A stretch of DNA of 64,000 bases from Dromiciops gliroides. Taxonomy: Eukaryota; Chordata; Mammalia; Microbiotheria; Microbiotheriidae. Each line of letters begins with the position of its first letter. The stretch's first letter is position 1. A program made the position numbers and the translations under genes. Where the stretch lies: the NCBI RefSeq assembly GCF_019393635.1, contig NC_057863.1, forward strand, positions 641,264,306-641,328,305, in the 5' to 3' direction. The notes beneath the pieces were generated by a model that was given only the letters and a program-made list of their open reading frames with translations, did no database searches and was not told the DNA's origin. Positions 26,401 through 34,881 of the stretch are shown here, piece by piece.

Positions 26401-29400
26401 CCACGGTGGCCAGATCAGACGTCCCATCATAGCTTGAGGTCGGCAGTGGAGTGGGATGGAGAGAGAGGTCAGTGTGTTGGCTTCGGGCGGGTTCTGCCTC
26501 CACCCCTCCCCACTTCCCCCCATCAGGGCACCTTCTAAGCCCACCTTACCCGCCCACAGCATACAGCCGGTTCCCAATGGCAGCCACACCCACTCGAGCC
26601 CGGCGTGTGGACATAGAAGCCACCATGTGCCATCGATCTGTCCGTGTGTCATATGCCTCACAGTCACCATGGATGGCAAACAGGCTCCCGCCACCTAAGG
26701 GGAGGCTCAGGATGGAGGGGCTCCAGCCTGCTTCCTTGAGGCCCAGCATCCCCCCCAGGAGGTGGGCAGGGGACAGCTCCGGGCCCCACCAGGCCCGGTA
26801 CCTCCAGCCCATATTCAGGTGGGCAGTTCTGGGCCCCACCAGTACCGGGACCTCCAGCCCGTATTCAGGGGTGCAGCTCCGGGGACTGCAGCCTGGTATC
26901 CAGGGGGGCAGCTCTGGGTGCCACCAGGACCAGGGATCCAGGGTAAAGAGCACAGAACCAACCCCGCCTCCCTTCACTCAATTTCCCAGGACAGTGGGCT
27001 GGGCCTACCCATCCCCTGTGGGCCCCATCACTGAACCCCAAATGCCCAGAAACACCCCGGGGCTGTCTCCTTCACACGCCCAGCCCACAGCCCCGTACAT
27101 ACCCACCGCAAAGAGCACAGGGCCAGCGCCCTCACAGCGCCGGGGTCGAGTGCGGCTGGTGCCCAGGACACCCCGCTGCTCTGGTAGGAGGTGGAACTTG
27201 AGCGCCTCAATCAGCAAGTCCTTGCAGTCGGGGTGGTGGCGGACCAGGCCTTCAGCATCCACGTGGCCCAGCAGGAAGTCTCGGCTCAGCAGTGGCAGCC
27301 GAACACACTTCATCAGCTGCGGGGAGGGGGTCAGGTAGGGCCAGAAACTCCCCCCTCCCCCCAGGCTGGCAGGGGGGGGATGGCCCTGCCCCCAGGCCAG
27401 GCGACATTATCCCCCCTCTCCCCCAAGGTGAGGGACAGGAGGACCACAAACAGACACACATCAGGGACTGCTCAAGAAGAGACAGGCTGGCATGGGACTG
27501 GTCAGGAGAAGTGGGTAGGGCAGAGGAGGGGCCGCAGGGGAACAGGACTGAGCAGAGCAGGCTGGCCTCCCCTCACCCGGGGCACGTGCTGCCTGCGTCC
27601 ATCCACATCGTGTTTCACCCAGCTCAGGACAGCTCGATAAACATCTTCCTCTGATGGTACGTTGAGGCTGTCACTGGAAATGAGGTCCAGCACCTGTGGG
27701 GGCAGAGGGGACTCCCCAGAACACACCCAAGCCCTCTCTCCCTTCACAACCCTGGCTGCCCAGGACGGGTCTTCAGAATGGGTACCTAGAACAGACAAGC
27801 ATCTCCCCCAGGCTGAGCCCGAGGTGCCCGCCTCCTACAGGTCTCCTAAGGGCACGCCCACTTATTTCTGCTCCAGAGGGTCCTTGGGGCATCTGGAGGG
27901 GTCTGGGGACTTCCCTGGGAAGTCTAGGGAAGCCCTTGTGTGATCAGAGAAGAGGGAATCTCAGGAACATGAGGGATAGCTCTGGATCCTTGTGGGATCA
28001 GGGGTCATAGGGATGCTTGGGATGTCTCTGGAGTCCTCTGGCTTCTCACAGGCTCCAAGGGGCCTCTTTTGGATCATGGCTGTGTGTGGAATCTGGGATC
28101 CCAGTGATAACTGGGTTGACTCCCCGTAGACTCAGGGTCCTGGGAGGCCAGAATGGGGACATCTAACGGCTCTCGGGGGGCCCAGTGATAACTGAGCTGA
28201 CTCCCCGTAGACTCAGGGCCCTGGAGATTCTGAGGGCTCTTTGGGGGGGGTCAGTGATAACTGGGTTGATTCCCCGTAGACTAGGGGTCCTGGGGACATC
28301 TGAGGGCTCTGGGGGGGGCAGTACCTGCTTCAGTGGCAGAAGCATGAATTCCTCCGTCCGGGCGACCTCCACAAAATGCTGCAGGACATACTTGTGCGCG
28401 GCCTTGAGGAGATCACTGCAGGAGTGGGTATCAGCAAAACCCCGGATGCCCAGGCAGTTGGAAGGGTCCAGTTGGCTCAGCAGGAACTTACAGCAGGCAT
28501 CCCTCACACCATTCAGCTGCAGGAGGCTTGCAGCAGGAAGCAGTGTCTGAGGGCATGGGTGGCAGGAGGGGGGATGGTGAATGGGGGTGCAGCATCTGGG
28601 GGCAGGAGAAATCACAGGGGACGTACACCCCCCAGGGGGCATGATGGTGTGGGGGTGGGCAGCCAGCCTCACCTGCACGTTGCCCTCCCCCACGACAATC
28701 TCAGCCGTGTACGCAAACTGGACCAGCTGCTCCAGTGCCTGGGGGTCGATGTCATGCAGCGTGACATGCGTTTGGCGGCTCTCACTCATCTCATCTGCAG
28801 GGACATCCTGGTCAGAGCCCCTCACCCCTGTCAGGACCCTCCCTCCCAATAAGATCTTCAATCTTCTCCTCAGGCACTGCCCACAATGACTGAAGCTTCC
28901 TGCCCCATCAGTGCCCCCAGTCCCTAAAATCCTTTGTACTGATCAGACTACCTCACACCCATCTGCACCCCAATCCATTAAAGAACCTCCCATCCAAAAG
29001 TCCTCACACCAAGAACCCCTTAATCCCATCAGAGTCCCCCAAGTGCATCTGTCTCAACCCTGAGAGATTCCCAAGTCCTGTTTAAGAGCCCCACATGCAG
29101 TGGAGCCCTCCCCCCCATCACCATCAGATTATTCCACCTGATCAGGGACCCCATCCCCCCACCCACAGTGGAGAGAGCTCTCCAGGCCCTGATGGAAGAC
29201 CCTCATTCTCTGGTTCCTCAGTGATTTCCACCTGCTCCTCCCAACGCAGAGCCCCTGCCTCAGCTGTCATTTCATGGGAGTGCCGCCCACACCCAAGGGC
29301 CTGAAGCTTGGAGGAGAAGCTAGGGAGAGGCTCTGGGCTAGCAGGGAGGCAGCAGAATGCCCGGCTTGGGTGGCAGAAGTTCTCTTTGGGCCTGAGGGCT

Positions 29401-32400
29401 GGGTCAGGTCAGGAGGGAAAAGTCTCATCTGGACCCAGGGCAGGGGATGTGGGGGCTGGCAGGGAAGGCCTGGCCCAGGGCTGGATTGGAAGGGAAACAT
29501 GGGGATCAGGGCCGGATCCTGCTCGAGAGATGACCTAGGGGCAGCTAGGTGGCACAGTGGATAGAGCACCAGCCCTGGAGTCAGGAGTACCTGAGTTCAA
29601 ATCTGGCCTCAGACACTTAACACTTACTAGCTGTGTGACCCTGTGCAAGTCACTTAACCCCAATTGCCTCACTAAAAAAAAAAAAGAGAGAGAGAGAGAG
29701 ATGACCTAGCTTGGGGGCAGGAGACAGGCAGAGGGAGGAGGGGATGCTGAAGGCCAGATAGGCCTGGGTTAGTTAGGACCAGCTCAGGGATGGTCTGGAC
29801 AAGATGTGAAGGGCTGAGGGTGGGGTCAGAAGGTCGGGCTCTGGCCTGGAGAGAGAAGGCCTAGGCAAGGGGCGGGGAAGGCTAGGGTCAGGAAGTCCAG
29901 CTCACGGTCGGGTCAGTACTTGCTTGTAAACATGGCGTGGAAGTAAGGGCTGCAGGAGGCCAGCACCACCTTGTGGGCCTTGATCTCCTTGGTGCCCACA
30001 TGCAGGACGATGTCACACAGCAGGCCCCGCTGCCGCATGCGGCTCATGCACACGAAGGCGTCGTGGTAGTGCCGCTTGGAGTTGTGGGCGATGCTGTGGC
30101 CTTCTCGGGTCAGGAGTTGCATCGCGCCCTCCATGGCGCCCCCGGGGCCTCGCGCTGGCCGGGGACGCGCTCTCTCAGGGGCCGCCTCACTGTGGGGACG
30201 AGGCGCGGCATCGGCATTGAGTACCCTAAAATGAGAGGTGGCAGCTCACTCCCACAGGGCCTACTGGGCACGCACGGGGGCAGTGAATGCCGGGAGAAAC
30301 AAGAGACCCGGCTTCTCTGTGACTGATTGACTGTGGGACCCCTTTTCTGCTCTATTGTTTGTTCTTCATTCTCGAAGAGGATCATGACATCAGGAGGTGA
30401 CGTCATGACTTTCAGTGAATTGAAGTGAGGCAGGGCTATGTAGTCACCAACCTCCCTCTCTCTCCTGTCTCCCCCAAGAGAAATAGGGTAAAGTGACTTG
30501 CCCAGGGTTACATGGTTGGAAGTGGTGAGGTTAGATTTGAACTCAGGTCCTCCTGACTCCAGGTCCAGCACTCTATCCCCTGCGCCACCCAGCGGCTCCC
30601 AAGCCTTCTCTTAGCCCTTGGAAAATGCAGTCCAGAGGGGCCCATCATTGGCCTTCCTGGCTCAAAGTCAGTAAGGGAAGCCAGGGGAGCACTGTGGGGC
30701 ACTAGGGGCCTAGGACAGTGCCTTCCTTATCTGCCGGCCCAAACCCAAGCTTTTTCAGCCTGGCATTCATTGCTCTCCATAGCTCACCCAAACCTTCCTC
30801 CCTCCTCGTTCTCCCAGCTTAGTCCAATCCCAAGCTGTGCTGTCCACTCTGCTTTCCGGCCTGAACCATTGCTCCCAGGGAGCTCTCCCTCCTCTTGGGG
30901 GGACAAGAACTCACTGGTTCTGCAGAAGATCAGGGTTAAAATCCCTACTTTCCCACTTACAGTGTGAACTTGAGCAAGTCACTTAACCTTGGTCTGCCTC
31001 AGTTCCCCCATTTATAAAGCAGAGAGGATGATAACCCCTGCCATAGGGTTGTTCTGAGAAGCCTTTAAGGGCCAAATAAATGGGAGGCCCACCCAAAGGG
31101 AAGAAGGGGAGGGTCTACCAGTAACAAGACTTAACATGAAACTACACGTGTGTGGGATTGTCTGTGCATGTGCAAGCCCAGGTCATACCTTTGTGTGTCT
31201 ACTGGACACACGTATGTGGGTGAACATTTTTTGCCCAGTGTGGATATTCCCTCTACCGATGAGTGCCAGCCACTCATCTGTGCAATAGAGTTATACCGAC
31301 TTAGCTGCTCCAGACACTGAGAAATGAAATGTCTAACAGACCTTCTCACACCCAGCTAGCGCCTGTCGGAGATGGGACCTGAACCCACACCTTCCTGACT
31401 CGAAGGCAGCCTCTGCTCACTGCCACAAGCCCTATTGAGTCAGAGAACTGCGTTTCTGCCCCTGATGCCCCAAGAAACATGTTCTGCCCAGGGCCCTTGC
31501 CCAGGAGGCCCCGGGGGCAGTTTCTGCATTAAGGGCTCAGCCCCAGGGCCTCCCTTCACCACCACCAAAGTATCTTCTCTCCCCACTGTCATGACTTGGG
31601 GGGAGGGTGCTAGCTAGGAGAATGCGGGGACCCAGGCATAATTGCACCTGGGGAGGGCCAGGTTGCTTTCAGGGTACTGCAAGTGTAGGACCTCACTTAA
31701 GGGTTTTAGGGGTCCACATTCAGGTCTTGGGTACCCAAGTTGGGCTATGTTGGGGGTGAGGGTGGGGCTGGGATTAGTCGGGAGTCCAGGCCAGGGTGGG
31801 CTGGTCAAGGAGGGGATCAGGAAGGTTGGGGAATGAGTGGGGGCTGGGATGAGAGGTTGGGGGTTGCACACTTACACCTGGGAGGGAAGACTGGGATAGG
31901 CTGGGGAAAGGTTATGGAAAGGAGGGGGTTGAAAAATCGTCCCTGCCCGAAAGGAACATCCGTTTTAGTAGGAGGTTGGGGGTCATTTGAGGGTCACATT
32001 CATTCTTGGGGTTCACAGGATCAGAGAGGGGTGGGACAAGGGGAGCTGGAAGTGCTGCAGACAGAGGTATGCTGGGAAGCCCTTGGGGCACAGGTTCCAC
32101 TGGGCCAGGGGCCTCTTGGGAATTGGGGTTTGGGGGGCCTGAGGATTGGGGACTTAGGCTTACATGTGATAGAGGGACAGAGGAGTTGGGGGACAGGATT
32201 AGAGCCCACACTCATGCCTGCAAAGGGGGCCAGGATTCAGGAATGGATTGTGGTGGCAAACAATTGTGGAGGATGGGGTGTGGGTCCCTGTATTCATACC
32301 CTGAAAAGGAACCAAGCTGGCCTAAGGGGGGGTTGGAAGGGACAGCACTGGGGTGCTCAGATGAAGGAGGCACATGGAAGCAGATGGGTGAGGGAATGGG

Positions 32401-33343
32401 GGCTGGGAATCGAACCCTGTATTCTTGCCCTAGAAGTGGGCCCAGGCTGGGACTGGCCCAGTCTTGGGAGTCTAAGGAAGGACAGAAAATAAGGGGGCTG
32501 TGATTGGTGGGAGAGCTCTTCCGTCTAGTCCTGAGCCCAGGAAGGCTCTTCTGAGTTAGGGACTGGGAGGCCCAGGATTGGCCCAGGCTGTGATGTGGAA
32601 GAGTGGGGCTGGCCTCAGGGGTCCAGGGTGGGACAAGTTAAAGGAACATGCAGGAGAAGGAAAGGCCAGGCCAGGGGTCTGCAGGGAACTCAGCCTGGCA
32701 GGTCTGGACTAGGTTAGGGGTTCAGATGGGGTGGGGGTGGGGGGGTGTCTGCAGTGACCTTTGACTAACTAGTCTGGCCTGGGCTGGGGTGTGAAGGGGA
32801 GGAAGGGAGGGACTGGGGAGTCCAGGCTGGGGGGCACTGTCTGCAGTGGGTGCTCTCAGACGGATACTGGGTTAGACTGGGATGGGAGGTAGGTCTAGGG
32901 TGTAACGGAGAGTGAGGGGTGAGCCTGGGGGATGGGCTGTCTCCTGGGAGTGGCCTCAAACTGGGAGGTCAGAGCTATATAAGACTGGGAGGGAGGAAGG
33001 CCTGGGGTGTGATGGGGAGTGGGGTGGGGGGAGGGGGTACTGTCTGCAGTAGCCTTAGACTGACAGGTGAGAGCTGGGGTACCCTGGCCTGGGGGGAGGG
33101 CTACCGTGTGATGGGCAAGGATGGGGATCCAGGCTAGGGGTGCTGTCTGCAGCGGTCCCGAGCGGACAATTCTGGGCTGGCTAGGCCGGGATGGGGACAG
33201 GGTCCGGGGGTCGGGGCTCCCCCGCACTGCACTCACGCCTCGGGGGGGCCCGGGCTGGGGCCGGGCCCCGGCTGGGGGGGGCCCGGGCTGCTGTGCTCGG
33301 GGCTCTGCGTCCTGCCCGCCGCGCGCTCGCCCCAGGGCTGCAT
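17250..33343 (-). CDS. KLHL17: KLHL17 (actinfilin), BTB-BACK-Kelch protein, complete, 12 coding exons
   Basis: Joined exons (transcript order): 33343-33237, 30189-29924, 28794-28673, 28546-28325, 27693-27577, 27316-27103, 26694-26550, 26432-26265, 18632-18544, 18391-18318, 18003-17822, 17478-17250. They total 1,935 nt with stop, 644 aa; human is 642 aa. A Pro-rich N-terminus is followed by a BTB domain (about residues 80-190), BACK (about 195-300) and six Kelch blades (about 345-620) with repeated GG pairs such as LYAVGGYDG. The protein ends [12 protein letters not shown] as in human. The family acts as a substrate adaptor for Cullin-3 ubiquitin ligases. Actinfilin binds F-actin and is brain-enriched, with GluK2 a reported target. 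Function here is by orthology. Intron 2 uses a GC donor and intron 8 is expanded to 7.6 kb. Confidence 0.96.
17822..18003 (-). CDS. KLHL17: KLHL17 exon 11 (Kelch blade 5)
   Basis: Encodes [40 protein letters not shown] and [20 protein letters not shown]. The acceptor is CTGCCCCAG and the donor GTACCT. Confidence 0.96.
18034..18160 (+). repeat. 63-bp direct duplication, KLHL17 intron 10
   Basis: Two adjacent copies beginning GCATCGGACACCCCCCAGCA differ at a few positions. Confidence 0.85.
18318..18391 (-). CDS. KLHL17: KLHL17 exon 10 (Kelch blade 4)
   Basis: Encodes [20 protein letters not shown] and KYEPQ, identical to human. The acceptor is GTCCCACAG and the donor GTATTG. Confidence 0.95.
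18544..18632 (-). CDS. KLHL17: KLHL17 exon 9 (Kelch blade 3)
   Basis: Encodes [20 protein letters not shown] and RRYVRVATL, matching human. The acceptor is GTGCCTACAG and the donor GTGGGT. It is a short exon between large and small introns, recognised only through phase and homology. Confidence 0.94.
18846..18995 (+). mobile_element. CORE-SINE, KLHL17 intron 8
   Basis: The head is replaced by a G-run and the body has a small deletion; it retains an A-tail. Confidence 0.85.
19015..19150 (-). repeat. MIR element, antisense
   Basis: CATTTTACGGATGAGGAAAC, TGAGGCCCAGAGAGG, CTTGCCCAAGGCCACATAG. Confidence 0.55.
19190..19760 (+). mobile_element. Old L1 ORF2 3'-region fragment, sense
   Basis: Degraded L1 order is recognisable: AAATGTTGGTGGGCCTGTGG, CCCAGTGGCTCCATTGCTAG, AACAACTGGGGAATGGCTAA, ATGGAATATCACAGG. 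Heavily diverged. Confidence 0.65.
20332..20488 (+). mobile_element. CORE-SINE, KLHL17 intron 8
   Basis: Full-length; flanked by an AACAATCAATCAA-type duplication. Confidence 0.88.
20515..20850 (+). mobile_element. Old long interspersed repeat, family not named
   Basis: Starts AAGTGCTTACTATGTGTCAG and continues CTGCCCTCAAGGAGCTTAAA, then CATTTCAGGCATGGGGGATG. Other parts of what appears to be the same element occur at 23380-23720, 35545-35720, 52740-52880 and 57205-57330. Confidence 0.5.
20903..21060 (+). mobile_element. CORE-SINE, KLHL17 intron 8
   Basis: Full-length; duplication AAACAGATGAGAA. Confidence 0.9.
21427..21598 (+). mobile_element. CORE-SINE, KLHL17 intron 8
   Basis: Full-length; duplication close to AAACCTTAATAG. 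Confidence 0.88.
21749..21891 (-). mobile_element. CORE-SINE, KLHL17 intron 8
   Basis: Full-length, moderately diverged. Confidence 0.88.
22116..22276 (-). mobile_element. CORE-SINE, KLHL17 intron 8
   Basis: Full-length; duplication AGTTCCAGGATTTTT. Confidence 0.9.
23171..23318 (-). mobile_element. CORE-SINE, KLHL17 intron 8
   Basis: Full-length, next to a TTTTC-rich tract. Confidence 0.88.
23414..23548 (+). repeat. 27-bp minisatellite
   Basis: About five copies of a 27-bp unit (GAGGTGAAATCTACCAGAG followed by ATGCTATA). Units diverge by a few bases. It looks like an internal expansion of the old repeat spanning 23380-23720. Confidence 0.8.
23730..23870 (+). mobile_element. Mar1-type SINE tail fragment
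   Basis: Contains the RTE-type tail words seen at 9950-10040 (CATTCCAGCATTTTTGCTAA, CCCAAATGGGACACAG, GACATGACTGAAAAATAAC). Confidence 0.65.
24330..24860. other. Degenerate, possibly retroelement-derived sequence, unassigned
   Basis: Pyrimidine-rich sequence in KLHL17 intron 8 with words such as CTGCAAACTTGCCCAAGTTT that recall old LINE copies. I cannot assign a family. No coding conservation. Confidence 0.3.
24880..25050 (-). repeat. MIR-type element
   Basis: TTATTGAGCACCTACTATAT, GCATTGTGCTAAGCAC, TGATCAAACTGAGGCAGGC. Confidence 0.6.
25288..25438 (+). mobile_element. CORE-SINE, KLHL17 intron 8
   Basis: Diverged head, intact body, A-tail of 17. Confidence 0.87.
25600..26140. mobile_element. 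CR1/L2/L3-type LINE 3'-end remnant
   Basis: AAATCCAAACCCCTTTGTTT, then CTTGAGGGCAGTGAAGTTTC and CCTAGCACAGAGTAGGCTCT are the usual end words of old CR1-clade LINEs. Confidence 0.55.
26265..26432 (-). CDS. KLHL17: KLHL17 exon 8 (Kelch blade 2)
   Basis: Encodes [20 protein letters not shown], then [20 protein letters not shown], ending GASCLN. It uses an AAG acceptor (GACCTCAAG) and a GTAGGG donor. A 7.6-kb repeat-filled intron follows. Confidence 0.95.
26550..26694 (-). CDS. KLHL17: KLHL17 exon 7 (Kelch blade 1)
   Basis: Encodes [20 protein letters not shown], then [20 protein letters not shown] and LYAVGG. The Kelch signature (double Gly, Tyr, Trp spacing) is visible. The acceptor is CCCCTTAG and the donor GTAAGG. 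Confidence 0.96.
26766..26950 (+). repeat. About 50-bp minisatellite, KLHL17 intron 6
   Basis: Three to four diverged units with GGGCAGCTCCGGGCCCCACC and ACCTCCAGCCCATATTCAGG. Confidence 0.75.
27103..27316 (-). CDS. KLHL17: KLHL17 exon 6 (BACK end)
   Basis: Encodes [20 protein letters not shown], then [20 protein letters not shown] and the linker to the first Kelch blade, ending GPVLFAV. The acceptor is CCCCGCAG and the donor GTATGT; it ends in phase 1. Confidence 0.96.
27577..27693 (-). CDS. KLHL17: KLHL17 exon 5 (BACK domain)
   Basis: Thirty-nine codons, [20 protein letters not shown] and [19 protein letters not shown], typical BACK sequence. The acceptor is CCCCACAG and the donor GTGAGG; both ends are phase 0. 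Confidence 0.96.
28103..28320 (+). repeat. 70-78-bp minisatellite next to the KLHL17 exon 4 donor
   Basis: Three units, each with CAGTGATAACTG, GACTCCCCGTAGACT and a G-run. The last unit ends within 5 bases of the exon 4 donor. Confidence 0.85.
28325..28546 (-). CDS. KLHL17: KLHL17 exon 4 (BTB end and BACK start)
   Basis: Seventy-four codons, [20 protein letters not shown] through [10 protein letters not shown], cover the BTB C-terminus ([17 protein letters not shown]) and the start of BACK. The acceptor is GCCCTCAG and the donor GTACTG. A minisatellite in intron 4 starts right at this donor. Confidence 0.96.
28673..28794 (-). CDS. KLHL17: KLHL17 exon 3 (BTB domain)
   Basis: Encodes [20 protein letters not shown] then [20 protein letters not shown] and Q, virtually identical to human. 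The acceptor is CCCTGCAG and the donor GTGAGG. Confidence 0.96.
29537..29688 (+). mobile_element. CORE-SINE, KLHL17 intron 2
   Basis: Full-length; duplication GAGAGATGACCTA, with an (AG)n extension of the tail. Confidence 0.9.
29918..29923 (-). other. KLHL17: GC-type splice donor (GCAAGT) of KLHL17 intron 2
   Basis: The exon ends TTTACAA and the intron begins GCAAGT. The only nearby GT would shift the frame into an immediate stop in exon 3. GC-AG introns are a known minor class (around 1% in mammals). Confidence 0.8.
29924..30189 (-). CDS. KLHL17: KLHL17 exon 2 (start of BTB domain)
   Basis: Encodes a Pro/Arg/Ala linker, then [20 protein letters not shown] and the BTB start [20 protein letters not shown], ending at HAMFT. 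Phase requires the exon to end at A29924 followed by GCAAGT, a GC-type donor. The A joins AT of exon 3 to make Asn, as in human FTNEMSES. Confidence 0.93.
30345..30597 (-). mobile_element. Older composite SINE (GAAGAGGA..GACATCA repeat joined to a CORE-SINE body)
   Basis: A block beginning CGAAGAGGATCATGACATCA is followed by a diverged antisense SINE body. A related block occurs at 53830-53960. Confidence 0.6.
30900..31095 (+). repeat. MIR element, KLHL17 intron 1
   Basis: CTTGAGCAAGTCACTTAACC, TGCCTCAGTTCCCCCATTTA, GGGTTGTTCTGAGAAGCC. Confidence 0.6.
32670..33236 (+). repeat. About 100-bp tandem array in KLHL17 intron 1
   Basis: TGTCTGCAG or its variant recurs at 32746, 32838, 32938, 33041 and 33144 (steps 92-103). 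Between them are GGGCTGGGGT- and GGGATGGGG-like words. The last unit runs to the exon 1 donor. Confidence 0.75.
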
Positions 33344-33700
33344 GGCCGGGCCTGGGCTCGGGCTGCTCGGGCTCCAGGACGGGCTCCAGCTCGGCCCGGA
33401 GGGAGGACTGCGGGGCCGCTGCCGGGGCCGCGCTGCAGATGCTGCCGATGCTGCCGCCGATGCCGCGGGTGCCGCTGCTGATGCTGCCGCTGCTTTCTCC
33501 GCCCCACGCTCGCTCGCTGGCTCCAGGCTCTGCAGCCCCGGCCGGCGCAAGACTGCTGTTTGCCGGGCCCGCCCGCACCACCTCTGCTCCCTGTCCTGCT
33601 CTGTCCCCTGATTTTGTGCCCCCCCCCCCGCTCCCTCCCCCGCAGCCCTCTGCCGGGTCTGAGCCCTGCCCACTGAACCCGACCGGTACTCCGACCCGAG
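33180..33700. promoter_or_regulatory. KLHL17: CpG island at KLHL17 exon 1
   Basis: Very GC- and CpG-rich sequence spans exon 1 and its upstream flank, with an imperfect trinucleotide tract (GCTGCCGAT-like) at 33430-33490. It is the likely KLHL17 promoter. Confidence 0.7.
33237..33343 (-). CDS. KLHL17: KLHL17 exon 1 (start codon)
   Basis: Residues 1-35 start [20 protein letters not shown], matching human [20 protein letters not shown], and end in PPE. The exon ends in phase 2 at GTGAGT. The frame remains open for about 110 codons upstream of this ATG, including an upstream in-frame ATG at 33673. Confidence 0.92.
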
Positions 33701-34019
33701 CCCAGTTCATAGCCTCCCTGCCTCCTCTCCCGTTATCCTCAGTTACTCATTCAACTAGAGGCTACTGAGCCTCTTCTGCAAAAAACGACCCTTTCTTCCC
33801 CCGCCCCCATCCCCACCCCCGGGGGGCTGGTGTGAGGCCCAAAGGAGGCAATGTGTATAAAGTGCTTTGGGAACCTGAAGGAGCTATGTAAGCCCGAGCC
33901 TGCACATCTCCGTGTAATGGCCTCCCATCTGGCCTCCCTGCCTCCAGCCTCCCCGTCTCCAATCCATCTTCCCCACGCACAGCTGCCAGGGATCTATCTT
34001 CCTAAAGCACAGAGCTGAC

Positions 34020-34650
34020 TTGTCACCCAAGACTCAGTAAACCCCATGGCTCCCTGTTCCATCCATGGTCCAGTATCCAGCCTCTCCGTTCGCCCTTCAG
34101 ACTCTTCCAACTTGGCCCCTTCCTCTCTTGCCAGTCTCCTTACACTCTGCTTCCCACCCCCTCTGTGATATAACCTATTGGCCCCTCCTCACACCGAGGC
34201 TCGAACCCTAGACTTCCTCCCTTTGTCCAGCTGTCCCCCAGGCCTGGGAGGCTCCTCCTGCTCACATCTGGGTCTTAGAATCTCTGGCTTTCTTTTTTCT
34301 TTTTTTTTTTTTTGCGGGGCAATGAGAGTTAAGTGACTTGCCCAGGGTCACACAGCTAGTAAGTGTCAAGTGTCTGAGACCAGATATGAACTCAGGTCCT
34401 CCTGAATCCAGGGCCCATACTTTATCCACTGTGCCATCTAGCTGCCCCCAATCTCTGGCTTTCTTTAAGACTCAGGGGGTTCAAGCGCTTCCTGAAGGCC
34501 TTCCACCCCTTCTGCATTCACTTGTACGAACCCATTTATGGGCATGTTGTCCCTGCTACTAAAACGGATGTTCCTTTCGGACAGGGACGATTTTTCATTT
34601 TTTTTCCCCTTTGTATGCCTAACAGCACAGCACCTGACACACAGTAGGCA
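34020..34650. mobile_element. CR1/L2/L3-type LINE 3'-end remnant, split by a SINE
   Basis: CCCATGGCTCCCTGTTCCAT through ACACACAGTAGGCAAATGCT follow the CR1-clade 3'-end order. The SINE at 34296-34448 interrupts it. Confidence 0.55.
34296..34448 (-). mobile_element. CORE-SINE, KLHL17-NOC2L intergenic
   Basis: Full-length; duplication AATCTCTGGCTTTCTT. Confidence 0.9.
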
Positions 34651-34657
34651 AATGCTT

Positions 34658-34713
<56 letters not shown>

Positions 34714-34731
34714 TCTCTCTTTCTCTCTCTC
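34645..34731 (+). repeat. (TC)n tract
   Basis: CTCT repeats preceding, and resuming after, the SINE at 34732-34881. Confidence 0.9.
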
Positions 34732-34881
34732 TTTTTTTTTTTTTTGGTGAAGCAATTGGGGTTAAGTGACTTACCCAGGGTCACACAGCTAGTAAGTGTT
34801 AAGTGTCTGAGATCAGATTTGAACTCAGGTCCTCCTGAATCCAGGGCTGGTGCTCTATCCACTGCACCACCTAGCTGCCCC
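34732..34881 (-). mobile_element. CORE-SINE inside a (TC)n tract
   Basis: Full-length, flanked by CTCT repeats on both sides. Confidence 0.88.

Noticed and set aside
26451-27338. 295-codon plus-strand open frame opposite KLHL17 exons 6-8
   Set aside because: A shadow of the coding exons and the intron 6 minisatellite on the other strand.
28103-28320. Repeat array resembling a CRISPR
   Set aside because: Directly adjacent diverged 70-78-bp units without spacers, in a vertebrate intron.
31740-32492. 250-codon open frame in KLHL17 intron 1
   Set aside because: G-rich, repeat-like sequence giving a Gly/Trp-rich peptide with no recognisable domain.
32966-32985. TATATAAG box on the plus strand
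   Set aside because: Lies inside the KLHL17 intron 1 tandem array, with no downstream gene on that strand.
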